A stretch of DNA of 38,859 bases. Source: Fidelibacterota bacterium. GTDB lineage: Bacteria > Fidelibacterota > Marinisomatia > Marinisomatales > JACNKV01. Position 1 is the stretch's first letter. Each line of letters begins with the position of its first letter. Location: positions 1 through 38,859 of the forward strand of contig JACNKV010000080.1 of NCBI GenBank assembly GCA_014381855.1. Reading direction: 5' to 3'. Under the pieces are notes generated by a model. The model was not told the DNA's origin, made no database searches, and was given only the letters and a program-made list of their open reading frames with translations. Shown here piece by piece: positions 1 to 8,753 of this stretch. The translations under genes were made by a program, and so were the position numbers.

Positions 1-52
1 ACCCCAACCGGCGGAACCAGAATCCGCTGTCCTGCCATTAGACGATGCCCCA
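1..52 (-). tRNA. tRNA-Gln(CTG), 5' part, cut by the window edge
   Basis: On the minus strand the sequence begins TGGGGC at position 52, the usual acceptor start of bacterial tRNA-Gln. A D-arm follows, then a 5-bp anticodon stem (GCGGA/TCCGC) closing a 7-nt loop TTCTGGT. The central triplet is CTG (bases 18-20 read in reverse), which decodes CAG. The variable loop, T-arm and 3' acceptor strand lie outside the window. It sits downstream of the redox operon on the same strand, 96 bp after its last gene. Confidence 0.88.
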
Positions 53-148
53 AATGTTTACTATTTATGTTAAAAAGCGCGTGGAATTTACCGAAAATCA
101 CCGATTCACAAAACGTTTATCCGAATAATCTCCAAATAATTTGTCAAT

Positions 149-1171
149 TCATTTAACTAAAACTAATTTTCGGCTTTCTGTCATTGCATCAAATTGAATT
201 ATACAAAAATAGACACCTGACCCCATCATTTCTCCTAAATCATTCCGACCTGTCCACTGGATGGAGTATCTCCCTTTTGGCTGAACATCTCCGCCAGTTG
301 TCCATATTTCTTGTCCATAAATATTTGTGATGACGATGGTCACGAATGATTCTCTCGGAAGTTCATACGAAATAGTTGTGGACGGATTAAACGGATTCGG
401 ATACGGCGAACCAAGACGGAACTTATTTGCGACTTCAGACGAATGAATACTAATCGTATTTTCTACAAAAATGGATACCGTATCAGATACTGAAAATATG
501 CCATCGCTTACAGTTAATATACAAAGAATCTCCATTTCTTCATCTACAAACGGCGCCATAAACGTTGGTGCATCGGACGCGGGGTCATCAAACACAATAG
601 CTTGGGATGACTCCCATAAAAATATTAAGTTATCACCATCTGGGTCATCAGAAAAACTCCCGTCTAAATAAACAATCACTCCTTCGTTTACTGATTGGTC
701 CTCCCCTGCATCAGGCAGCGGAGGAGATGAAAGAGAAGATACCACAAAATCGACCGCTACAAAATCACCGGGCGTTTCCAGGCTCATCACATGTAAACTG
801 ATATTGGCAGTACCGTCAACCGCTTCGGCACCATTCGCAAAGACGTCCAGGGAAAAAGCCCGTTCTTCCCCGGGAAGAATGGGGAGTTGATAAAAGTCAT
901 CCGTCGTCATGACCGAATCCCAGTCTGATGGGAAGCAAGTACCCCCCAGACATAATGCACTACTCCAACCAACAGGAAGAGTATTTTCAGTTCTTAAAAC
1001 AGCCGCATACAGTGTGTCATCAGAAATGTTTACAATCGGAGCATCTATAATCAGCGTTCGCCCAACATCTAAATGAGCCGAAGTTAAGACCGGTGAGAAG
1101 GTAAATCCATCCTGTGCAAAGGTGAATCCGGCATACATAACCAAGTTGAAAAAGATGGTTTTCATTGGCAT
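149..1171 (-). CDS. Secreted protein with PKD-like domain and C-terminal sorting domain
   Basis: A 340-residue exported protein whose role is unknown. Residues 1-20 form a signal peptide ending near FTFAQ; a second in-frame ATG two codons in (1165) is an equally good start. Residues 21-148 form a beta-rich domain with a CX4C pair (C74, C79) in the context LCLGGTCFP. Residues 152-240 resemble a PKD/Ig-like domain (AGEDQSVNEG, then SDDPDGD). Residues 254-340 are a sorting domain (SPYPNPFNPSTTISYELP, YGQEI, GSGVYF, KLVLVK) of the type used for type IX-like secretion and surface anchoring. It is the last gene of the operon, 13 bp after the selenoprotein candidate. The paired cysteines could make it a disulfide-forming client of the upstream thioredoxin-like proteins; that is inference. 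Confidence 0.85.
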   Translation of the reverse strand: MPMKTIFFNLVMYAGFTFAQDGFTFSPVLTSAHLDVGRTLIIDAPIVNISDDTLYAAVLRTENTLPVGWSSALCLGGTCFPSDWDSVMTTDDFYQLPILPGEERAFSLDVFANGAEAVDGTANISLHVMSLETPGDFVAVDFVVSSLSSPPLPDAGEDQSVNEGVIVYLDGSFSDDPDGDNLIFLWESSQAIVFDDPASDAPTFMAPFVDEEMEILCILTVSDGIFSVSDTVSIFVENTISIHSSEVANKFRLGSPYPNPFNPSTTISYELPRESFVTIVITNIYGQEIWTTGGDVQPKGRYSIQWTGRNDLGEMMGSGVYFCIIQFDAMTESRKLVLVK

Positions 1172-1184
1172 ATAAGGTCGCTCT

Positions 1185-3800
1185 TTATTTAAGCAGGATG
1201 AATTTTTTTGTTAATGTATTTCCTAACGATATCAATGTGTAAAAATACACTCCTGAAGAGAGAGTCTCTCCATCATACATTACCGAATATTCACCGGGTT
1301 GATGGATGTCTTTCACTAAGGTGGTTATCTCTTTCCCCAGTAAATCATAAATCGCCAACGTGACCGGTCCGGGCTCCACAATAGAATACTCGATGGTGGT
1401 AACAGGATTAAACGGATTCGGATAATTCTGCCGAAGCGAAAATATTTCAGGGAGAGAGACAGAGCGCTTTTCAAGTAAGAGGTTCTCCATTGTTCCATCA
1501 AGCTCAATCTGACCATCCTCCACGAAGAGATATTCCTTTCCTGTCATTGGATTTATAAGCACCCATTGGATTTGGTTGTTCATTGGGTTCGACAGTGTCC
1601 AGGTCACCGTTATGTGTTCATCAGTATTCATTATTTCTATATTGTTTGAAGAGTCTGTGGCCTTCCAATTTCCGGTGAATCGGACATCAAAAGCTCCAAG
1701 CGGTGGTTTGGGCGGTAAACTGTAGCTCAATTTTTCACGCGCAGGGATTTCCACACCAAAATACAATTGTTTTCCGTTGATCGTTAGGATATTCGCATCT
1801 TCCAACCTCTGCACAGGCGATTTCTCATTACGGGTAGTTGAAGGTACAACCGAAATGTTTCCATCACCAATGGAACGCACCCAGTAACCTTTGCCGGGTT
1901 CTAAAACCGTGGCGGGTTCATATCCGTTACCAAATCCATAAATTGTCCCAGGGATGATTAAGCCATCCGGGTCTATAATTCCAGCCACATTGCAATCGAA
2001 GGACAGACCGGAAATCATATTCCAATCCTGTGAAAGCGAAACAGTCACTTCCTGAAATGGACCACCTATAATTGTGCTTACTCCTTCTTGAGCAAACCGA
2101 AGCCAATATCCGGTACCGGGGACAAGTTCTTCCTGCGTCTGATAGCCGTCACCAAAAGAATAGAGTGTGTTTTCAACCGCACCCGGAAAGATATTTTGGT
2201 AGGTCGGTTCCGGAACAATCAAAGGCAAGCCTACCATGTTCCAGTCTGCGATGTTTTGAATTTCCAACACAATGCTGGCATCGGTAACTTCAACTTCGAC
2301 CGGGGGCGAATGTGGTGACTCTCCGGAAGAATAGACTGCCGAAACTGCGAATTGATAAACACCATTTATCAGGCCATCCACAGTGTATGCCTGATTCGTA
2401 ACCAGAGCTTCATTGCTTGGTTCTTCATTATCATCTTTCCAAATATTATATCCCAGCAGATCACGGTCTCTTGCTGCATCTTCTGTATTAAAAGTCACGC
2501 TTTCAGAAGACCCAAAATCTCCTCCGGTAGCAATTTGTGTTCCGTTAAGAATCAGATTGTAATATCCTTGACCATAATCACAGCAAATACCGTCTCCGTA
2601 AGAATCGTATATTGTAAACGTATAGGATCCCATTTCCAATTCCATGTCCCATGAATACATCGTATTTTGGCCGGACAGATCACCTGCATTGATCCCGGCT
2701 ATTTGGTTTCCGCCGTGATCTGTAAGCTCCCACGATGTTTCTGCCGGATAATTATCAGTCTGGACTTCAACCACAAAATCAGCAGTTGGAATCTCAGGGT
2801 AAGGCCATGTTAGAGAAACCGATCCTCCATCGACCTCCGCATAGACAACGTAAGGAGGAAGCAACATCTCAGACAACGAAAAATCAAGATTGATTATTTC
2901 ATTGGAAATCGTCGTAACACTTTCTGTTGTCAGTTCATAATCAGGGGCACTGCATATTACGTTATAAGTCGCCGGAATTGTGTTTAAGACATAGGACCCA
3001 TTAAAGGTTGTTGTCGTTTCAAACGATCCGGCTATAATCGTTGCACCGGCGATTGGAGTATTTGTAAATGCGTCCGTGACCATGCCGGTGAGGACAGCGT
3101 CTTGCGCGAAAAATGCTTTGCCGGCCTGCAAGACTTCACGAGTATGAATCGGATATTGTCCGCCCGTCATTTGCCCTTCATTCGTTTGGACAATCACCAC
3201 CCCTGTTACTTTCGATAAATCCCAATCATCTTCTATCGTAAACGAACGGGAAAATTGGGCCGTTTGTCCTACTTCTGAAAGACTGAAAGTCTCTTGTTCA
3301 TATCTCGCAACAGTACAAAAATATGAAGAAGAATAATTGTAGGTCAAAATGAGTTGCACAAAATTATCATCGGTTGTCACGGCACTTGTAACTTCAATAT
3401 CCGCAGTTAGAACAGCACTGCCTTCAAAAGATATCTCAAGGGACACATCCATCTCCAGAGGACTTTGGGTTGCTGAAACCGCGTTATAGTGGTTCACATA
3501 TCTTGGATACGTATCTCCGCCACCTACATCCGGTATATATCCCCCAAATACCGCGGTGGGCAAGGCTTCCACTGAATACCAACTGCTTCTTACAGAATAA
3601 TTGGGGCTTGTGTGTTGGTCTCCTTCCCAAATAAGCGGAACAATATTATAATTATCGTTTAGTTCGGACAAGCCGGCACGGGCTTGTGGACAATAGGTTC
3701 ACCAAGATTCCGAAAATACTTCACCCACAACCATCATTTGGGTTGCAAGTGCAAAAGAAAACAATGTATTAAGGAAGAAATATGTACGTAGTGATTTCAT
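1185..3800 (-). CDS. Probable secreted selenoprotein: Omp28-like thioredoxin-fold protein (UxxC) with sorting domain
   Basis: 871 codons are read if the in-frame TGA at 3701-3699 (codon 34) is selenocysteine. The ATG at 3800 is preceded by AGAGGAGT at good spacing. It opens a signal peptide (MKSLRTYFFLNTLFSFALA), then GEVFSESW-U-TYCPQA, the redox motif of Omp28-like thioredoxin-fold proteins with Sec at the first Cys position (U34, C37). The neighbouring paralog has ELFTSTTCTNCPEA. The thioredoxin fold continues to about residue 200, including a cis-Pro-like ALPTAVFGG. Next come a carboxypeptidase-regulatory-like domain (about 235-310), a domain with DSYGDGICCDYG (about 400), two related repeats beginning IADWNMVGLP and QDWNMISGLS, and a sorting domain (NYPNPFNPVTTIEYS, about 791-871). 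A plain ORF call starts at TTG 3671, which lacks the signal peptide, the redox motif and any Shine-Dalgarno. Alternatives are a nonsense mutation or a base error. Confidence 0.8.
3668..3687 (-). promoter_or_regulatory. Candidate bacterial SECIS hairpin
   Basis: On the minus-strand transcript a perfect 7-bp stem, ACAAGCC with GGCUUGU, encloses the 6-nt loop CGUGCC. The stem starts at the 12th nucleotide after the UGA and the loop at the 19th. Bacterial SECIS elements lie within the reading frame just after the UGA and carry a GU in the apical loop that SelB recognises; both features are met here. The stem also codes for the conserved thioredoxin residues after the UxxC motif. No folding program was run. 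Confidence 0.7.
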
Positions 3801-3880
3801 AAGTAGACTCCTCTATTATGTGTATTGGACTAAATATTGCGACGAAATTACGAGCGTAATTTTCCTTTTCAAAGTATGAA
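3801..3880 (-). promoter_or_regulatory. Intercistronic spacer with perfect palindrome and Shine-Dalgarno
   Basis: This 80-bp gap before the selenoprotein candidate is the widest inside the operon. It contains a perfect 8-bp inverted repeat, AAATTACG and CGTAATTT, separated by 2 nt (3845-3862), and no T-tract after it. Near the 3' end is the Shine-Dalgarno AGAGGAGT (about 3808-3815), which fixes the ATG at 3800 as the start. The hairpin could attenuate or process the transcript, or stabilise its 3' portion; the sequence does not say which. Confidence 0.5.
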
Positions 3881-5197
3881 TTAATTTAATGTTATCCCAA
3901 TCACATCTAACAATAACTTGTGATGAATATTCGCTTGTATAACTTCACGTGTCTCCTCATTTTGAAGAAACGTAACTACGTTGAATGTATCGTCGGTATA
4001 CCAATCAGGTTTCATAAGAGTTAAGTCAACGATATCATCCCTTGAAATTGACAAAGCATTAAAATCCCGCATTACTTGCCGATGGTGAGTTTCGCCGTTA
4101 GAACCTTCATACAAAACCTCATTTTCAATCAATACGGCTTGAAGTGTGTATATATTACCGACTTGCAATCCAAAAACACGCATGGTAACGTCGAGGGTGG
4201 AATCTGACTCCTCTACCTCATGCCCAAGATAAATATCAGTCGGAGTTTGAAGGCGCTCAATTAACGTTGCTGTGGAATTGGTAATTGGGCCAACCCCAAC
4301 AAAGGGAGTGCTTCCATCAATTGTAAGAAACGGAGCGATCTGAAATGGCATATAATACTCTAACCGGCTGTCACTTTCTTCCATATTATACGCATACATG
4401 GGGTCTCCCGGAGCCGGAGTTCCAAGGTGATACCTAATGACAGCTAACGATGATGCATGTTCCTCCAAATAGTCATCAACAATTTCATTCGCTTCCGGGC
4501 AATTTGTGCATGTAGTACTTGTAAATAATTCTGTTAATACGACGTGACGGATTTCAGTCACAATATGCAATCGTACTTCAATGATGTCTTGTGCATAATA
4601 TCCCTTTAGAATGCCACTCACTTGTCCGGGAAATGAACCGGTCATTTTTATTGACTCGTTATAAATATATTCGAAGTTATCAGGAAATTCATGATATCCT
4701 TCTGTTATATCTTCCAATATGATTGAATCAGGATAAACACCCGGCATCTCAAAAATGTCCTGGGGATTTAATTCGGTTACTTCACCCGTTTTTAGGAAGA
4801 GAGGCTTCCCTTCTATTACGTGAATATTGAAAAATATTCTATTGCGTTCCGACCCATCATTACACTCGACAATTACAGTACTTTCTCCTTCTGTACGTCC
4901 AAAGACGGTTAGTTCTTCAAACGTTAGTTCAATCACTTCCACAACAGAACTATTTCCGGCACTTGATATTTCTAGATTAATGTTATTATTTCTGTTAAGA
5001 ATTGAAGAGATATCTATGGCTAGTGTATCATTCGGTTCAAGATAAATTGTTTCAACAAACTCATTAAATGGAACCTCATACGGATCGTTGAAAAACTCAC
5101 ATCCTGTGAACACCAATAATAGCATGACAGCGACAAATCCTATTTGCCGCCATTCCGTCACTCCATTTCCCCACTTCTTATGCTGTGTAGAATCCAT
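3881..5197 (-). CDS. Omp28-like lipoprotein with CxxC thioredoxin-like domain
   Basis: A 438-residue exported lipoprotein. A basic N-terminus leads into a hydrophobic segment and a lipobox (LLLVFTGC, lipidated C33). Residues 45-215 are beta-rich without a family I recognise. From about 215 a thioredoxin-like Omp28-type domain begins, with ELFTSTTCTNCPEA (C230, C233) and a probable cis-Pro at IAPF (P289). A substrate cannot be read from the sequence; the CxxC suggests thiol-disulfide exchange at the outer membrane. The start codon overlaps the preceding gene's stop (TAATG) and follows GGAGGTCAGG, so translation is probably coupled. Its redox motif aligns residue by residue with that of the next gene, where the first Cys is replaced by TGA. 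Confidence 0.85.
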   Translation of the reverse strand: MDSTQHKKWGNGVTEWRQIGFVAVMLLLVFTGCEFFNDPYEVPFNEFVETIYLEPNDTLAIDISSILNRNNNINLEISSAGNSSVVEVIELTFEELTVFGRTEGESTVIVECNDGSERNRIFFNIHVIEGKPLFLKTGEVTELNPQDIFEMPGVYPDSIILEDITEGYHEFPDNFEYIYNESIKMTGSFPGQVSGILKGYYAQDIIEVRLHIVTEIRHVVLTELFTSTTCTNCPEANEIVDDYLEEHASSLAVIRYHLGTPAPGDPMYAYNMEESDSRLEYYMPFQIAPFLTIDGSTPFVGVGPITNSTATLIERLQTPTDIYLGHEVEESDSTLDVTMRVFGLQVGNIYTLQAVLIENEVLYEGSNGETHHRQVMRDFNALSISRDDIVDLTLMKPDWYTDDTFNVVTFLQNEETREVIQANIHHKLLLDVIGITLN

Positions 5198-6894
5198 TAG
5201 AACCTGACCTCCATCGAGAGTCTCGCTCCTTCAAACGGACTAATAATCCTGCAAACACCACTTGTGCAGCGAACACCGCCTTTTTCCGCTCCGTACGATC
5301 CACGAAGCCAGTATCTAGGTGAGGGTCTGTAGGCAATTTCCCCGCTCAGCCAATTTTCCGGGTCACCGGATTCATCACTCACATCGAAGATTGCAGAAAC
5401 TGACCATTGCCCTTTCCAATCAACTGAACTTACCCACTGTTTTGAATAATAGGGTGATTCTTGATGAATTTCTTCACCCGTTAGAGTCAACGATATTTTT
5501 GTTGATTGCTGCCAAGTAAAAATATGGCTGAAGACAAAATTGCCTATCCTTAACGACGAATAAACCGGTGTCAGCGTGATGTGCTGTAAATTTTCTGCCC
5601 GTTCGATGGAGAGCGATTCTGTGTAATCGGTAAATGCTACCACAAAACGATTTGTCAGCCTATTTCCTGAGTAATCCAGTTCAAAATAAAATTCCGTAAA
5701 CGGGAGATATTTTGGCAGAGAACTTGGATAAAATAGATTATCGGACACCTGATTATTCCACGCCGTGGTTTGACTAAGTTTTGCGACATTAACCGTGCCA
5801 ATCCAATTACCAACAGAATATTTTACATCGACATTTATTCCTACTTCATCACTATAATTTACCGGGTGAGTTCTGTTTGCCAACAGACTGATGTCATGCT
5901 GTCGAAGTCCTGTAGGTCCCATTTGAAATGGCAATGCCCTGGATGCCTGTCGATATAAATTTGTTCTGTCCTGCTGCGCCTCTATTCCCCACTGGTACCG
6001 CTTGTACTCCGCAAAAACCGTCAGCCAATCCGGATACCAATTCCATTGCAAATAGAAAGCATTTCCTTTCTGATGTGTTACCGCTTCCGTCACGTTAATT
6101 GAACCTTGTGTAACCGATTGTCTTACTAGCGGATAATCAAATCGTTTCTCCATCATACTGAATTCAATCATCATATCAAAGGATGTTCCAAAAAAGGATG
6201 TTGCAAGTCCGGAATTTAACATCGAAGTGTGTTGAACACGTGTATTCTCAACCGGCACGAACGTTACAGTATCCATACTTATCTGAATAATGTCAGACTT
6301 AAATCGCGAAAGAACCACATAAGGATTCAATGACCAAATACCATCTTTTGAAAGAAGCCGCAATTCAGTCCCCGCAATATTAAACGCCGATTGTCCATCC
6401 GGTTCACGCAGGTCAGAATTCGGAGAATAAAAACGGTACTCATTTTTCCTCCCGGCGAGAGCAAGGATTTCCACATTATCCGTAAGGTTGCCATGGATTT
6501 TCATCCCAACCGGTCTGTTGTCGAAATCAATTTCTTTTTGTTCAAAGATATTCAACGATAGTCCATTTCCAAACACAGCTTTAATATGGCCTATTTCTGT
6601 GGTAAAGTTTTCCCCAAAATATGATAGGGTCAGTTGTCGAAAACCGGTGGATGAAAAACCAAATTCGGGCGGATCTGTAAATTGTAGTTCCGCTGTTAAA
6701 TCCCACCGGTTATACGAGGTATTGAATTGAAAATAATGTTCGTTATATCGGTAATTAAGTCCTGATTGACTTCCCTGACCATACCTTGAGGATGCACTAA
6801 AATTCATCGCAGAATATCCCGTACAAATCTGTAACGAAATTAACGCGAATATGAGGAATATTTTATTTGCTTTTCTGCTCAAGTAAATCTTCAT
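5197..6894 (-). CDS. Outer-membrane beta-barrel protein (DUF6029-like)
   Basis: A 565-residue protein from the preferred ATG at 6894, which directly precedes a basic n-region and hydrophobic core (MKIYLSRKANKIFLIFALIS). An upstream ATG at 6933 would add 13 residues and overlap the tlpA-like gene more. Mature residues alternate polar and hydrophobic over many short, aromatic-rich stretches, and the chain ends in SMEVRF with a terminal Phe, the usual barrel-insertion signal. Features such as SYFGENFTTEIGH and VFGNGLSLNIFEQ recall the DUF6029 family of Bacteroidetes-type outer-membrane proteins; this is from memory and moderately sure. It overlaps the upstream gene by about 32 bp and shares TAATG with the downstream lipoprotein gene. 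It could be a pore or docking barrel for the redox proteins encoded around it (inference). Confidence 0.75.
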   Translation of the reverse strand: MKIYLSRKANKIFLIFALISLQICTGYSAMNFSASSRYGQGSQSGLNYRYNEHYFQFNTSYNRWDLTAELQFTDPPEFGFSSTGFRQLTLSYFGENFTTEIGHIKAVFGNGLSLNIFEQKEIDFDNRPVGMKIHGNLTDNVEILALAGRKNEYRFYSPNSDLREPDGQSAFNIAGTELRLLSKDGIWSLNPYVVLSRFKSDIIQISMDTVTFVPVENTRVQHTSMLNSGLATSFFGTSFDMMIEFSMMEKRFDYPLVRQSVTQGSINVTEAVTHQKGNAFYLQWNWYPDWLTVFAEYKRYQWGIEAQQDRTNLYRQASRALPFQMGPTGLRQHDISLLANRTHPVNYSDEVGINVDVKYSVGNWIGTVNVAKLSQTTAWNNQVSDNLFYPSSLPKYLPFTEFYFELDYSGNRLTNRFVVAFTDYTESLSIERAENLQHITLTPVYSSLRIGNFVFSHIFTWQQSTKISLTLTGEEIHQESPYYSKQWVSSVDWKGQWSVSAIFDVSDESGDPENWLSGEIAYRPSPRYWLRGSYGAEKGGVRCTSGVCRIISPFEGARLSMEVRF

Positions 6895-7432
6895 CTTTTC
6901 CGGGAACGGCTTCAGCATTTTCATGGATGGCACTCTCTCTCAAGCGTGAGAGAATAATACGTTCCATTTCTTTCTCATCACCGGGAATATATCCCGTATG
7001 TTCCCAGAGAATCATTCCCTCTGAAGATACTAACACCGAAAATGGCATCGCAGAACATTGGAAACGCTGGAACAAAGCCTGTTCTGTATCAAGATAAATT
7101 GGATAGGTAATATGTTTTGATTTTATAACAGACAGCACACGGCGTGAAGTGCGTGTATCATCTATGGAAATACCAACCACATGAAACCCCTCTTTATTAT
7201 ATTTTTCATGAAATTGCTTTAGATATTTCATTTCTTTCAGACATGGAACACACCATGTCGCCCAAAAATTAACTAATGTCAATTTCTTATCGAATATATC
7301 ATGCGGTGAGATACTTCGGCCTTTGAGTGTGTGTATTCTTACATTTGGAAATTCAGTTTGTTTAACTTTCTCTGCCTCTTCTGCAAATAAAATAGATAAA
7401 ACCATTAAAATTACAAGGACATTTTTCATCAT
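6863..7432 (-). CDS. TlpA/ResA-family thiol-disulfide oxidoreductase
   Basis: A 189-residue exported thioredoxin-like protein. A short signal sequence (residues 1-17, ending ILFA) is followed by the TlpA/AhpC-TSA fold: FPNVRIHTLKG, then VNFWATWCVPC with redox cysteines C61 and C64, the VVGISIDD strand, and a cis-Pro motif SAMPFSVLV. Members reduce or exchange disulfides in the periplasm. The C-terminus after about 165 is charged and lacks a second domain. It begins 16 bp after the FlgO-like gene and overlaps the barrel gene, so it is co-transcribed. In this operon it is the natural candidate for passing electrons to the Omp28-like proteins, which is inference from context. Confidence 0.9.
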   Translation of the reverse strand: MMKNVLVILMVLSILFAEEAEKVKQTEFPNVRIHTLKGRSISPHDIFDKKLTLVNFWATWCVPCLKEMKYLKQFHEKYNKEGFHVVGISIDDTRTSRRVLSVIKSKHITYPIYLDTEQALFQRFQCSAMPFSVLVSSEGMILWEHTGYIPGDEKEMERIILSRLRESAIHENAEAVPGKDEDLLEQKSK

Positions 7433-7448
7433 CTGAGTAATCTTAACT

Positions 7449-8753
7449 TTAAAGAAGACGGTTTAGATACAAAGGAAGTTCTTCCGCCAAAATAAATTTA
7501 AGTTTCACACCCTCGAGACGATTTACGTCTTTCACATCTATGATGAACGTATAGTCGACAGAAATTGATACAGTTTCCATGGCAATGTGTATTTCCCAGC
7601 CGCCGACGGTTATATCAACTAATGGTGAAAACCGATGTGTTGGTACAAAAATCGTCCGGTCACTACTGATGGAATGCAACTCATAATCAGGTGTATCTGC
7701 AATAACCACAACCGGTTCACTATTTTTATCCACAAACTGTATGACCGGAACTTTGCGATACGTCCCGTATTTTAGTTTATCTACCGTTGCTTGTGGAAAA
7801 TTAAATTTTTCTTTATTGAAGGAGAATATTGTTAATGTTCCATCTTGTTTTAATCCGGTGTAAGGCATCGAATACAGCATATCCTTAAGTATCGTTTCCT
7901 TTAAAGCATATGTAACAGGAAATATGACTTTCATGTTATCGTCATTTTCTGTATCATATTCGAATCGTGGTTTTTCCATCTTAACACGATATGGGTTTTT
8001 TGTGAGCGTTTCAATTACTCCCACCAGTATATCTGTATTCACGTCATTTTCAGGATTCTCTTCTTCCTCATTATCTACATTGAGATCCAACGTCCATTCA
8101 CCTTCCACATCCATATCCATTTCAGATGCTTCCTCACGTGCTCCGATGACAATATCCATGGATATTTCTAAATCTTCAATAGCAGAATCAATATTTCCGG
8201 CAACATCTGTACTTTGCTTATGCACGGTTGGCAAAGGAGCTTTTGTTGTTGAAACATTCATATCAGGATAGGGTCGCTTCAACGGTTTGTCTTCCGGTAA
8301 CAAAGGCTTTAACATGGTGCTAACGGCATTATATAATGTATCCATTAACAATGATATTTCAGAATATTTCCCAAGAACTTTCTTAGAATCCAGTTCTTCC
8401 CATGTCGCAATGTCGATAAGCTGGACACTCACACTAATCTTATCGAGGGAACGGTTAAACTTTCCTAATAAGAGGACATTATTCGATCCTCGTGGCTGGG
8501 ACAGCAGACGTTGACGATCATCCATAATTTTCTCAAGGTCCTGCCGTGAACGAATATGTAATCCATTTTGAGCTGATAATTTCTCACGAAGTTTATCGGC
8601 AAATCCAATTCCCAGCCATTCTGTAGCAGTTTCATCCTGAATGTTATCGAAATTGAGGATATACACATAGGTATTTTCTGCCGCAGAAACCGGGTTGCCA
8701 AGTTCCAAACCCGCAAAAAGAAGGACAACTAATGTAAATATCGGGTAACGCAT
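7449..8753 (-). CDS. Exported FlgO/TolB-N/CsgG-like protein with acidic linker
   Basis: A 434-residue protein with a signal peptide (residues 1-24, ending PVSA). Residues 27-155 match the general pattern of FlgO/CsgG/TolB-N domains: YVYILNFDNI, WLGIGFADKLREKL, a ...SRQDLEKIMDD helix, VLLLGKFNR and VSVQLIDIATWEELDSKKV. These domains occur in secretion- and envelope-assembly proteins. A Pro/Thr-rich stretch follows, then an acidic segment (about 207-241, including NEEEENPEND). The last 190 residues are beta-rich and not recognised. It is the first gene of the operon. I do not assign a specific function. Confidence 0.7.
   Translation of the reverse strand: MRYPIFTLVVLLFAGLELGNPVSAAENTYVYILNFDNIQDETATEWLGIGFADKLREKLSAQNGLHIRSRQDLEKIMDDRQRLLSQPRGSNNVLLLGKFNRSLDKISVSVQLIDIATWEELDSKKVLGKYSEISLLMDTLYNAVSTMLKPLLPEDKPLKRPYPDMNVSTTKAPLPTVHKQSTDVAGNIDSAIEDLEISMDIVIGAREEASEMDMDVEGEWTLDLNVDNEEEENPENDVNTDILVGVIETLTKNPYRVKMEKPRFEYDTENDDNMKVIFPVTYALKETILKDMLYSMPYTGLKQDGTLTIFSFNKEKFNFPQATVDKLKYGTYRKVPVIQFVDKNSEPVVVIADTPDYELHSISSDRTIFVPTHRFSPLVDITVGGWEIHIAMETVSISVDYTFIIDVKDVNRLEGVKLKFILAEELPLYLNRLL

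Noticed and set aside
3671..3671. TTG at 3671 as the true start of the large secreted protein
   Set aside because: It would remove the signal peptide and the redox motif from a protein that carries a sorting domain, and it lacks a Shine-Dalgarno. The ATG at 3800 has both a Shine-Dalgarno and a signal peptide.
3699..3701. TGA read as tryptophan under an alternative genetic code
   Set aside because: Several genes in the window end at TGA in tight ATGA overlaps, and tryptophan is coded by TGG throughout.
3699..3701. Pseudogene caused by a nonsense mutation
   Set aside because: Not excluded, but less likely. The frame is intact on both sides for 871 codons, the stop hits exactly the redox Cys position, and a SECIS-like hairpin follows.
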